The translations under genes were made by a program, and so were the position numbers. Shown piece by piece: positions 18,742 through 28,547 of a DNA stretch of 64,000 nucleotides. The DNA comes from Prorocentrum cordatum (lineage: Eukaryota > Sar > Dinophyceae > Prorocentrales > Prorocentraceae): assembly GCA_963575745.1 (NCBI GenBank), contig CAUYUJ010015721.1, forward strand, positions 174,219 to 238,218, in the 5' to 3' direction. The notes under the pieces are model-generated. The model was not told the origin of the DNA. It searched no databases and was given only the letters and a program-made list of their open reading frames with translations. Position 1 is the stretch's first letter, and every line of letters starts with the position of its first letter.

Positions 18742-21700
18742 TGTTTGTTTGTTTGGACTCGCGTTCCCAGCTGGGTGCAGCTGGGCGAGGACCGGTCCCG
18801 CAGCAACACACGGGCAGCGCTGAGCAGCGCTTCGGCTGCCGACAATTCACATTCTGTGACTGTAGCTCCTTCGAGGAGCCACGCGGCCTCGGCCACATCC
18901 CTCCAAACGAGGGGCACGGCACTAGAAACAGCAAACTCATGCCCAGCAGGGAAGGGGCCCACGGTTCTCGCGGAAGCGATGCCTATCTCACTGGGATTGC
19001 ACTGAGTATTGATTAAGCCGATCTGAAGCCAGAAACCACATCCTGATCCTTGCTGGTCAACCCCGCCATCAAAGCCTCCCCTGATAGCGAACGGTACGAG
19101 ATAAGTTTCGAATGGATATAGATAACAATGAGTTCTGTAGAATGTGCGGCCATATCTGGCCTCATGCGTCAATTCATCCGCTCGTGTATTGTCCTCCCTG
19201 AATTCGTGTCTCCATATCTCACGTCCCAAGGCAGCAGGCCTCAGATTGAAACACGCAGCGAGCTCAAAGGTACAATCAATCATGGCAGCTGTCCTCTTGC
19301 AGTAGCCACGATTCTCACATCTCCATTTACCCTGGAGCCAGGAGCAGATAAGTAGTGAGTCACCCTTGAACTCAGCAGCAAAACCCTCTGACGATATGTC
19401 CCACACAGTCGCACGCTCCTGGATCATCGCATATCGTATTGCAAGCTTGGCGGACTCTTTGGGGTCATACTTGGGGTGCAGAGGGTTGGTCGCGGTGTCG
19501 ACCATCTCAGCATCGGCCTTCTCTCGAGCCTCAGGGGAGCCTCGAGGTCCATTAGGAGAGCCCTTCCAAGACACCACAAAGTAATCATAGACCTTAGATT
19601 TGTTGTATTGTATAAGGAGTTGCTTCCATACCTCCAAGAATTGAACCCAATCACCCCGTACAGACTCCCACCACTTTTCCCCAAAGAACTGAATGTATGG
19701 GAACTGCCAAGACCGTCCGCCCACAGACACAGGGCCTCCACGAAGCCGTTTGCCCGAACTAGATAAGGCCCTGTTGCCGTGTTGTCGTAGAACCTCTGTT
19801 ATTGTATCGCGAGCCGTGATCCAGCCCACATTGTACATCATAAGTGCACGTCGGGAGTCGCGAAAGGCCCTCCTCCCTCTTGAGACGGCAAGTGGCTCGT
19901 CTCTGAGAGCTTGGGCTGCTCCCTCTCCAGAGGGCATCGGCTGTGAGCGGGCAATGGAACAGGCGACCTGCGTGCATAGATCCTCCAGGCGTCTCTCCAT
20001 ATCCGTAATCCTCCCCTCCACCTCCATCATAGTCGTAGCAGGAACATCCTCCCCCCGTCCCTCCGTAAAGCGAACACGTTTAGCACGTTGAGTCGTTGAT
20101 CCCTCCACCTCAACCTCCGTCCTTGCCGTCCTGTCCTCCTCCAAAGATAGTAAATATTGCCTCGTGGAGCGCATCATGCCCCAGCTCTTCCAGCACAGCA
20201 TCTGCACAGCCGATGGGAAACCCCCATCGCAGAAGATTGTCCTGACTCGTGTCAGTGCAGCTGGCCGCCATACCTCCCACCCCACATCTCCTGGCTTCCT
20301 CCTCCCTGACATTCTCAGAAGACACATACCCTCGAACGCATGGATAACCCTCACACACTCACTGTCAATCGTGATGGCCTCTGCTGCATATAAAAGGCGG
20401 CTCTGCACAGTCGATTGATATCGACGAAACTTCTTCACCAGAGGCAGCGCCCTGCACGTAAAATACTGCACCTGCGCAAAGAACGCCCGTCGGGCCTGCT
20501 GGACGCGCTCCTGCACATCCGTGTGGATAGCAGTGAAACTTCTGGGAATCTGATACCCCAGCACATTCAAACTCTCAACATGCTTGAAAGGTACAATCCG
20601 CGAGCCAATCTGAACCGTGACCGTATCAGTGTACTGAGTACCACACACCATCATTTCTAAACTCTCCTCCTTCCACTCCATCCCCCAATCCCTGAGAGCA
20701 GTAGTGAAGGCAGTGGCTGCCACCTGCGCCTCCGATGCTGACTTGGCGGCCAGAAAAATATTGTCGGCCCAGAGAGCATGATTCCATCGTGCATACCGGC
20801 AGTGATCATCATGGCATGGCATCTCGACTCCGACACCGCGCTGGTCCAGGCGAGCAATCACATCCCGCCACATAGCAATAGTGACAATAGTAAACGCGAT
20901 AGGTGATTCGGTACCCCCAGTACGGAGCGACCTGTCCCACTGCACATTTGGGATTGTCACTCCTTCAAACAGCACCGTGCATGAGGTAGATGAAAGAGGC
21001 TCCAATAACGCATACTGTAACCGTGCACTGATCCCCAGGGCCGTCATCGCTCTCGAGACTGTCGGCAGCGTCACAGCATCGAACGCCCGCTCGATGTCAC
21101 AGCTGAGGAGCCACGCCGTTTGATCTCGCCCCCATGTGGAAGCATGCTGTGCAATACATTTCATGGCCGATGAAATCTCCCAGCAACGCCGTCCGCTGGT
21201 AAAACCGTAGACCGCCATATCACTCATGAAGGGTTCCACACATCTTTCCAGTAAAATCGTCACGCACGTGAGATACCACTTGGCCAAGGTATTTCCAACA
21301 AGCAGGTTCCTTGTTTGTCGCAATGTTTCCAGTTTACTCGTTTTCGGCATAAGTGTTAGGTATACTTCCTGCCATTCCCTTGGCGTCGGGCGAAGCCCGT
21401 TGAATATATCAGAGAAAACCTTACCAATAGAACGCACTGACCTCCACGAAAGAGCCTTGAGAAGTTCAACCGAGATGCCGTCGGGCCCACAGGCCCGTCC
21501 TGTTCGGAGCCTGCTCCGCGCCTGCAGAATAGTAGAGTATGTGATCGTAAGTGTGTTGTCCGAAGAGGCTGTTGATTGAGATGCATGGCGACGCAATGTG
21601 GACACAAGCTCCCGATTGCGGGCTCTGGAGTCATCACAAGTCATACTCTGCACAGCATATCGCTCCACCTCCTCCGCCCATAGTTCCCTGTCCTCCGTCA

Positions 21701-22025
21701 TCATAGTCGTAGGCCCCACATCCCCTCCCCCAGTGTCCGTCACCCTCAACTCCGTCACACGTGTCCTCCTCCCCTTCCTAGATGGTAGTGCCTCCCACTC
21801 CACCTTCCGTCGGCGATATTCCCGCGCCAGCGGTCTGATGCGACGTCGAAGGTCTCGAGCCAGCGCTCTGTCCTTCCTAGCCCGTGCCTCTCTGAGCTGT
21901 ACCTCCAGCTCGGCATGTTGAGGAGTCCTACTTGGCGGGAGCCCTCTGGAGTACCTGGGGGCCCTCACCGTGAGGAGTGGTAACGCATGTCCAGCGATCG
22001 TTCCAGCAATACGTTGTGGGGGCAC
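18678..22025 (-). CDS. LINE-A ORF2: reverse transcriptase with circularly permuted RNase H (1115 aa)
   Basis: Copies LINE RNA into DNA at the nicked target. Residues 176-190 hold GRACGPDGIS. Motif A is SCDIERAFD (308-316), motif B RTGGTESP (368-375) and motif C LWADNIF (418-424), where the second Asp of xxDD is Asn. The thumb follows (LNVLGYQI, about 486). A linker with GRSWQFPYIQFFGEKWW lies near 770-787. The RNase H acids come in the order Asp889 (KGDSLL), Asp950 (REDNTRADELTH), Asp986 (RGGFDGG) and Glu1060 (TECELSAA). A normal RNase H would read 986-1060-889-950. The frame has no stop of its own: it runs through the (AAAC)n tail into the hairpin and stops at 18678. The true N-terminus lies upstream in the endonuclease, now out of frame. 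Confidence 0.85.
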   Translation of the reverse strand: MPPQRIAGTIAGHALPLLTVRAPRYSRGLPPSRTPQHAELEVQLREARARKDRALARDLRRRIRPLAREYRRRKVEWEALPSRKGRRTRVTELRVTDTGGGDVGPTTMMTEDRELWAEEVERYAVQSMTCDDSRARNRELVSTLRRHASQSTASSDNTLTITYSTILQARSRLRTGRACGPDGISVELLKALSWRSVRSIGKVFSDIFNGLRPTPREWQEVYLTLMPKTSKLETLRQTRNLLVGNTLAKWYLTCVTILLERCVEPFMSDMAVYGFTSGRRCWEISSAMKCIAQHASTWGRDQTAWLLSCDIERAFDAVTLPTVSRAMTALGISARLQYALLEPLSSTSCTVLFEGVTIPNVQWDRSLRTGGTESPIAFTIVTIAMWRDVIARLDQRGVGVEMPCHDDHCRYARWNHALWADNIFLAAKSASEAQVAATAFTTALRDWGMEWKEESLEMMVCGTQYTDTVTVQIGSRIVPFKHVESLNVLGYQIPRSFTAIHTDVQERVQQARRAFFAQVQYFTCRALPLVKKFRRYQSTVQSRLLYAAEAITIDSECVRVIHAFEGMCLLRMSGRRKPGDVGWEVWRPAALTRVRTIFCDGGFPSAVQMLCWKSWGMMRSTRQYLLSLEEDRTARTEVEVEGSTTQRAKRVRFTEGRGEDVPATTMMEVEGRITDMERRLEDLCTQVACSIARSQPMPSGEGAAQALRDEPLAVSRGRRAFRDSRRALMMYNVGWITARDTITEVLRQHGNRALSSSGKRLRGGPVSVGGRSWQFPYIQFFGEKWWESVRGDWVQFLEVWKQLLIQYNKSKVYDYFVVSWKGSPNGPRGSPEAREKADAEMVDTATNPLHPKYDPKESAKLAIRYAMIQERATVWDISSEGFAAEFKGDSLLICSWLQGKWRCENRGYCKRTAAMIDCTFELAACFNLRPAALGREIWRHEFREDNTRADELTHEARYGRTFYRTHCYLYPFETYLVPFAIRGGFDGGVDQQGSGCGFWLQIGLINTQCNPSEIGIASARTVGPFPAGHEFAVSSAVPLVWRDVAEAAWLLEGATVTECELSAAEALLSAARVLLRDRSSPSCTQLGTRVQTNKQTWLTVYRRFPVPARWRASIS

Positions 22026-24737
22026 CGTCGGGATCTGTACGTCCGCCAGGACCTGGAATTGGGCCTCCTCCCGATACGATTGGAACTCTTTGTGGCTTGT
22101 GTGGTGCGGCTAGGGGGGCCTTGATATTTCGTGACCTGAGGGTTCTGCATCTGGAACTCGGCGTAGACACAGGCGTGATCCGAGAAGTTGGTAGTCGGGG
22201 TCTCTGGGATCCAATCCGTTCGGCATTCAACCAAGTCACCCTCCCAGGATTGTGGGACCATGAGATAGTCAAGCACTTTTGGCGCAATAGTCTTCGCCCC
22301 AGACTTGCGTCGAGCATTGTTCGCACGATGCACGAAGGTCGGCTGCCGAGAGTACGGCGAGCCAAGAATTGACTGCCAGCAAGCGCATCCGACATAGCCA
22401 CTCCTGCAGCTGAGATCGCCACATGTCCTCCTCCCACCGTCTATCCTCCGTATCATTCCCATATCCCCTCCCGTCGAGAATCTGCACAGCGCCTCCAGTC
22501 ACCGTGCCTCCTGAACAGGTGATGTCGGGCGCAAGCTCAACATTAAAATCCCCTGCAATCACAAGCTCACATGTGTATCTGCACTCCTCCTTCCACCTCC
22601 GATAAGTTGTTTCGATTGTTTTCAGCATCTCAAAAGCCACCTCCAATGAACGATTCTCCGATCTATTCGGAAAGTACGCAGAGACAAGAAAGATACACGG
22701 ATGACGCAAGCACACAATAGCAAGACGAGCATGATTGTTCCAAGAACGAACTATGTTGTGACAAGACTTCCCCCTCAAAGCTATGGAAGCCTTCCTGTCA
22801 CTTGAGTAAACTAGGTGCCAGCCAAGCAGCTGAATTGAATTGGACGGTAAGTGTTCACACTCCTGTAAACAGAACACTTCACAGCCGTGAGAAAGAAGTG
22901 CCCTCATGCAAGCAAATCCCCGATCTGCTGTAGCCCCTTGTTTCATAAGATTCTGGGTGCCTAGCCTATGCTGGGCTGTGGGGCCACCAGCCCGACTGGC
23001 ACCTCTGCACCGTCACACCCTGCCGGCAAGACTCGCAACAAATGTGTCGTATGTAGTCGTCACACCGCTGCGCATAAGTACACCCTCCCAGATCTCGCGG
23101 TCCACTGTCCACCCCGTATTGATACGAAAGGATGCCAGTTCCACAGGTCGATGCTGAGGATCCTGCGGCTTGGTCCACATTGTGCTCCGTCCGTTGGGTC
23201 CCGAACCTGTCTCCCCCCTGATCTCCATGGCCTCACTGTTGGTGCACTCGCGGTATGTCCCGTAGAAGCGTCCCACAGCTCCGATATGATCACGTTTCCA
23301 TGGTGGAGCTTCTATACGTACGCGGACCCGACTGGGTCGTTGTAACATGCCCTGGAACATGCTGTCATAGTCTGGAGGTGACCTCGAAACCTGAGCCGCA
23401 TTCCTCTGGGGATTCGGAGTTAAAGCATCATCAAAAGCACGCTTCACGTTGTATAGTGTCGAAGAGTCGGTTCCTACAATGAATTTGATTTTGATCGTAC
23501 TCAACATCATCCTACTTCCATTCATACGTAATGTGCCCTCGTAATCGATCCTAGCTTCATCCTCTGCAGCGATGGCCGTCTTCAAATTAGTGATGAATTG
23601 TGCAGCGTCCGTGTCTCTCATCATACTGGCCGAACGTGTAACCGCTGTCCCGTTCCAGTCAGTCCAGCCTGTGAGCTCCACATAGCTGGGATTGAAGCTG
23701 GATGGTCCCGAGAGTCCTGGTGGGCCTCCTCCATAGGAAGGTGCCGTGGTCGAGGCAGCACCTGATATCACACTGGGGTTCTTCTTGAGATCCTGCATTT
23801 GTCGTTCCAAGTTGCTCATCCTGATGTCGGAGGCCTCCTGACGGTTCGAGATGCTCTGAATATCGGCCCTAATTTCGACGTTTTCTTGTTGCCTAACTTT
23901 GCTCTCGAGTACGTTGAGCTCCGCGAAGGCCTTGAACCAGGATGGGGCCTCGTCCGAGACCACACTGAGTTTCTTTCGCTTCTCCTCGAGTTCCCCCAAG
24001 AGTGCCTCCTGAGGACCGTTGACACGATGTTTGACATTTCGTTGGGCGTCGTCGCTAACACCCTGCATACCCTGACGCTCTCCAGCACCTTCAGGGACAA
24101 CAGCCGCTTGGGCCGCCGCTTGTTGTGCCTCCGTGGGCATACCTGGGGGTCCCCCTAGAGCACCTTGTGGAGCTGGGCCTCTAGGAACAACGGGAGCGCC
24201 TCCAGATCCTTGACCTCCAGGACTGACCTGACCTGCTGGAGCCCCTCCCACACGCCCTCCGTTGATCGTATTTCCCGCCACAGCTGCGTTGGAAGGAGTC
24301 TGCATCATACTCATGAGCCCTGTATTCATATTCACAAATGAAGATGGGACAACACAATGACTATCACTATCTGGTGTGGAGTCGGCAGTATTCAATCTCC
24401 CGTCCAGTGGAAGGTCACGCACAATTTGCTCGGTATCCTGAAGCTGCCTCTTCCGAGACGCCCTCTCAACAGCAGAATCTGGTCTCTGTCCGTAATCCTG
24501 TGAGTCCTGCAAATAAGGTACAGTCGGGGAAATATCCTCCAGCTGGAAACGTCTAGCAAGTATGGAAAAGTCGCACCCGTCCGTCGTTGCACACACGACA
24601 AGCAAAACAACAACAATTACAGCACACAAAGCAGGCGGCCTGGCTTGCCTGGAAGATGCCGTACTCGTCGTTGGCAGCGATGGCCGCCGCGCCGCTCCCC
24701 CGCGACGCCGACACCCCCTGAGCTCCTGTGGGAGCCA
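18736..24737 (-). mobile_element. LINE-A copy 1, near full length (about 6 kb)
   Basis: Non-LTR retrotransposon with ORF1 (coiled coil plus conserved domain) and ORF2 (EEP endonuclease, reverse transcriptase, linker, permuted RNase H). Its sense 3' end is a short (AAAC)n tail joined to the hairpin loop. At the 5' side CCAGGTTACCGCCGGGACC resumes the hairpin, so CCAGGTT on both sides is a likely 5-7 bp target duplication. The second copy at 29.7-35.8 kb is closely similar along its whole length. ORF2 has two frameshifts in the endonuclease. Confidence 0.85.
21965..22946 (-). pseudogene. LINE-A ORF2 N-terminal EEP endonuclease, frameshifted
   Basis: Exonuclease-endonuclease-phosphatase domain that nicks target DNA to prime reverse transcription. 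From 22946 one frame carries VFCLQECEHL, SAYFPN and VIAGDFNVEL (the metal-binding Glu and GDFN motifs). It then shifts to a second frame (21965-22462) with PKVLDYLMVPQSW and TNFSDHACVYAEF, the SDH motif near the C-terminus. A second shift returns to the frame of the reverse transcriptase at about 22025. All key motifs are still present, so the two indels look recent. Copy 2 reads through the second junction without a break. Confidence 0.75.
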
Positions 24738-24776
24738 GGTTACCGCCGGGACCCTCGTAGAGCTCTTTTTCCACAC
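23013..24776 (-). CDS. LINE-A ORF1 protein (up to 587 aa)
   Basis: Probable RNA-binding and multimerising protein of the LINE particle. The middle has a Gly/Pro/Ala-rich stretch and a charged coiled coil (LLGELEEKRKKLSVV through SNLERQMQDLKKN). The C-terminal third (from YVELTGWTDW to about VKRAFDDAL) has a beta-alpha-beta look and aligns with LINE-B ORF1 (LTLSGWT, then FFVHGTSKETVWKVREEF), consistent with an RRM-like fold. The first 15 or so residues are read from the flanking hairpin, so the true start is internal or non-AUG. A hydrophobic run (LCAVIVVVLLVVC) near the start is odd. The stop lies about 67 bases before the first ATG of the endonuclease frame. Confidence 0.7.
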   Translation of the reverse strand: MWKKSSTRVPAVTWLPQELRGCRRRGGAARRPSLPTTSTASSRQARPPALCAVIVVVLLVVCATTDGCDFSILARRFQLEDISPTVPYLQDSQDYGQRPDSAVERASRKRQLQDTEQIVRDLPLDGRLNTADSTPDSDSHCVVPSSFVNMNTGLMSMMQTPSNAAVAGNTINGGRVGGAPAGQVSPGGQGSGGAPVVPRGPAPQGALGGPPGMPTEAQQAAAQAAVVPEGAGERQGMQGVSDDAQRNVKHRVNGPQEALLGELEEKRKKLSVVSDEAPSWFKAFAELNVLESKVRQQENVEIRADIQSISNRQEASDIRMSNLERQMQDLKKNPSVISGAASTTAPSYGGGPPGLSGPSSFNPSYVELTGWTDWNGTAVTRSASMMRDTDAAQFITNLKTAIAAEDEARIDYEGTLRMNGSRMMLSTIKIKFIVGTDSSTLYNVKRAFDDALTPNPQRNAAQVSRSPPDYDSMFQGMLQRPSRVRVRIEAPPWKRDHIGAVGRFYGTYRECTNSEAMEIRGETGSGPNGRSTMWTKPQDPQHRPVELASFRINTGWTVDREIWEGVLMRSGVTTTYDTFVASLAGRV

Positions 24777-25049
24777 GGCGCTGATCGGTAAGCATGAAGA
24801 AAGCGTCTAGAGCAAGACCTGAGAAACTCGAAAAAATCACGTTTTTCTGTTGTTATCCAACGTTGATTCCCCAAGTGTTTTCATAGTAATACTACAGATA
24901 CGGACCTGAAAACTTTACTGGCAGACGTGCCTTAACCCACTACAGGTGCGAAAAATCTGCTTTCTCAAAATAAATGGTCAAATATCTTTCAAATATTCTG
25001 AGAACCACCCACAAGTTACCACATTCTCCGCCTCGGCCGGGTGGGCCAA
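24735..25049 (-). mobile_element. A element body resumed after the LINE
   Basis: CCAGGTTACCGCCGGGACCCTC is the right half of the hairpin split by LINE-A copy 1, followed by a normal A body. It is cut at GGGCCA^ACTGG by the next element. Non-coding. Confidence 0.75.
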
Positions 25050-25348
25050 CTGGCGCCGGCGGTGAACCGTCAACCTCGTCACCGCCGGGAACCTCGTAGA
25101 GCTCCTCTCACTGGTATGAGTGCAGAGAATCAACACAGAATGGAAAAATAGAGATTTTTCGAAAATCATGAAATTCGATTTTTTCGATGTTCATATTCGC
25201 TCAGTTCCTGGGAGTCAACTCATGCAAAAATGCATCGAGAGAGCTGAGCTGCTGTCATAGAGGAGTTTATACGCCAATGCTAGGCGTAATAATCTGATTT
25301 CTTACAATAAATGGTCAAATATCTTTCAAATTTTCGCAAAACCACCCA
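25050..25348 (-). mobile_element. D-type element
   Basis: Hairpin 25056-25088 of the GTGA/TCAC form, then AACCTCGTAGAGCTCC. The body is typical of D (TCAACTCATGCAAAAATGCATCGAG, an inverted ATGCA...TGCAT included). It ends at AACCACCCA where the B arrays begin. Non-coding. Confidence 0.65.
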
Positions 25349-28300
25349 ACTGGGCGCCGGCGGTAAACCGTCAACCTTGGTTACCGCCGGGGAACTCGTA
25401 GAGCTTCCAAGCTCGACTTAAGTTGAGAAAACCGACAGCACCTACCAACATTCTGACTCATAGTGAATATTTTTTGACCTCTGAATGCGACAAGCGGACG
25501 CATCGGATGTCTGCGAATCGACTCCTGTCATTACCAGCCCCGCAGCCCCCTACAGCCCGAGGTCAGTGCAGAAAACCGACAGGATCTCTCAGGATGACTC
25601 GAACAATACAATAGTTTCGCGAACCTAGTTCGGGCAGCAGACCGAGTTCCGAGCTCTGGATTCGACAGGCGGACGCGCGTGATCTCTTTAAATCGATCGA
25701 TATGACAGCCAGCACTGTAGCCCCCTCTCAGCGCAAGTTGAGTGAAGAAAACCGAGAGCACTTCTCAAGATGACTCGACCAATACAAATAATTTCGCGAT
25801 TCTAGATCGGGCAGAAGACCGAGTTCAGAGCTCTGGATTCGACAGACAAACGCAACTGACGATTCTGAATCAGTTTCTGTAAATATCAGCTCTGTAGCTG
25901 TCTTACAGCTCGGTTAAGTACAGAAAACCGAGTTCTGTCAAGATGACTCGAATAATACGAATAGGTTTGCGGACCTAGCTCGGCTCACAGACCGAGTTCA
26001 GACCTCTGGATTGAACAGGCGAACGCGCCTAATCATTCTGCATCGATTAGCCGTGCTTACCAGCCCTGTAGATGTCCTAAAGCTCGAGGTCTGTTGAGAA
26101 AACCGTCAGCGCGTATCAAGATTACTCGAAACGGCCGATCCCGCCAGAGTGCTTTTTGGCCTTCAAAGTTACCCGATCGAGCTGAGATCCAGATGTCGAG
26201 CGGGAATAAGATCGAATATCAAGGGAAAAAAAATACTAGAGCTCTAACGAATGGTCAAATTTCGAGAACAAAATTTTCAACCGACCAGTCAGCAAAGCTC
26301 CGTCGAGATTTTTCTTGCCAACTAGCTCTCCAGCGCGCCGGAATTACTGGGCGCCGGCGGTAAACCGTCAACCTTGGTTACCGCCGGGAGACTGATAGAG
26401 CTTCCAAGCTCGACTTAAGTTGAGAACACCGACAGTACCTACCAACATTCTGACTCATAGTGAATATTTTTTTGACCTCTGAATGCGACAAGCGGACGCA
26501 TCGGATGTCTGCGAATCGACTCCTGTCATTACCAGCCCCGCAGCCCCCCTACAGACCGAGGTCAGTGCAGAAAACCGACAGGATCTCTCAGGATGACTCG
26601 AACAATACAATAGTTTCGCGAACCTAGTTCGGGCAGCAGACCGAGTTCCGAGCTCTGGATTCGACAGGCGGACGCGCGTGATCTCTTTAAATCGATCGAT
26701 ATGAGAGCCAGCACTGTAGCCCCCTCTCAGCGCAACTTGAGCGAAGAAAACCGAGAGCACTTCTCAAGATGACTCGACCAATACAAATAATTTCGCGATT
26801 CTAGATCGGGCAGAAGACCGAGTTCAGAGCTCTAGATTCGACAGACAAACGCAACTGACGATTCTGAATCAGTTTCTGTAAATATCAGCTCTGTAGCTGT
26901 CTTACAGCTCGAGTTAGTACAGAAAACCGAGAGTTTCTGTCAAGATGACTCGAATAATACGAATAGGTTTGCGGACCTAGCTCGGCTCACAGACCGAGTT
27001 CATACCTCTGGATTCTACAGGCGAACGCGCCTGATGATTCTGAGTGCGATAGCTGTGCTTACCAGCTCTGTAGCTGTCCTCAAGCTCGAGTTAAGAACAA
27101 AATAGCGACAGCGCGTATCAAGATGACTCGAAACGGCCGTTCCCGCCAGTGTGCTTTTTGGCCTTCAAAGTTACCCGATCGAGCTGAGATCAAGATGTCG
27201 AGCGGGAATAAGATCGAATATCACGGGAAAAAATACTAGAGCTCTAACGAATGGTCAAATTTCGAGAACAAAATTTTCAACCGACCAAAAGTCACCAAAA
27301 GTTCCGTCGAGATTTTCTTGCCAACTAGCTCTCCAGCGCGCCGGAATTACTGGGCGCCGGCGGTAAAAACCTTCAACCTGTTACCGCCGGGAGACTGATA
27401 GAGCTTCCAAGCTCGGACTTAAGTTGAGAGAACACCGACAGCACCTACCAACATTCTGACTCATAGTGAATATGTTTTGACCTCTGAATGCGACAAGCGG
27501 ACGCGTCTGATGTCTGCGAATCGACTCCTCTCATTACCAGCCCCGCAGCCCCCCCTACAGCCCGAGGTCAGCGCAGAAAACCGAGAGCATCTCTGAGGAT
27601 GACTCGAACAATACAATAGTTTTCGCGAACCTAGTCCGCCGGGCAGCAGACCGAGTTCCGAGCTCTGGATTCAACAGGCGGACGCGCATGATCTCTTTAA
27701 AGCTATTCATGTGACAACCAGCACTGTAGCCCCCTCTCAGCGCAAGTTGAGTTAAGAAAACCGAGAGCACTTCTCAAGATGACTCGACCAATAAGAATAA
27801 TTTCGCGATTCTAGATCGGGCAGAACACCGAACTCAGAGCTCTGTATTCGACAGACAAACGCAAGCGACGATTCTGAATCAGTTTCTGTAAATATCAGCT
27901 CTGTAGCTGTCTTACAGCTCGAGTTAAGTACAGAAAACCGAGAGTTTCTGTCAAGATGACTCGAATAATACGCATAGGTTTGCGGACCTAGCTCGGCTCA
28001 CAGACCGAGTTCAGATCTCTGGATTCAACAAGCGAACGCGCCTAATCATTCTGCATCGATTAGCTGTGCTTATCAGCTCTGTAGATGTCCTAAAGCTCGA
28101 TTTATGTTGAGAAAACCGTCAGCGCGTATCAAGATGACTCGAAACGGCCGATCCCGCCAGAGTGCTTTTTGGCCTTCAAAGTTACCCGATCGAGCTGAGA
28201 TCGAGATGGCGAGCGGGAATAAGATCGATATCACGGGAAAAAATACTTAGAGCTCTAACGAATGCTGAAATTTCGAGGACAAAATTTTCAAACCGACCGA

Positions 28301-28400
28301 AAAGTCAGCAAAAGTTCCGTCGAATTTTCTTGCCACTAGCTCTCCAGCGCGCCGGACTTACTCTTAAGCTTCCAGCAACTATCTTAGTGAAGCTCTACGA
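25349..28400 (-). repeat. Higher-order repeat: three B elements in tandem, period about 1 kb
   Basis: Three successive units start at about 25349, 26346 and 27351 (spacing 997 and 1005). Each begins with a hairpin (25357-25390, 26353-26386, 27357-27390) and the variant first unit (CTGACTCATAGTGAATAT). Three to four 177-bp-type units and the same unique end block (TTTTTGGCCTTCAAAGTTACC, GTCGAGCGGG) follow. The three are far more alike than B elements elsewhere, so they arose by recent duplication. Non-coding. Confidence 0.75.
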
Positions 28401-28547
28401 AGTCACTTGTAAGCGTCCAAAACCCGGATAGCGAGGCAAAGGCGCGGAGCGCCGCTCCAAAGCGCCGCACGGCGACCTCTGCCAGGCCGCCTGGAACGAT
28501 GCGTGGGGCGCTGGAAACCTCGCAGGAGACGCCTGCGAGGGCGCCTT
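28401..28547 (-). repeat. C-like GC-rich fragment
   Basis: Starts ACTTGTAAGCGTCCAAAACCCGG like the C repeat but the interior differs. CTCGCAGG and CCTGCGAG (about 28516-28539) form an 8-bp stem. GCGCGGAGCGCCGC is locally palindromic. No gene. Confidence 0.5.
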
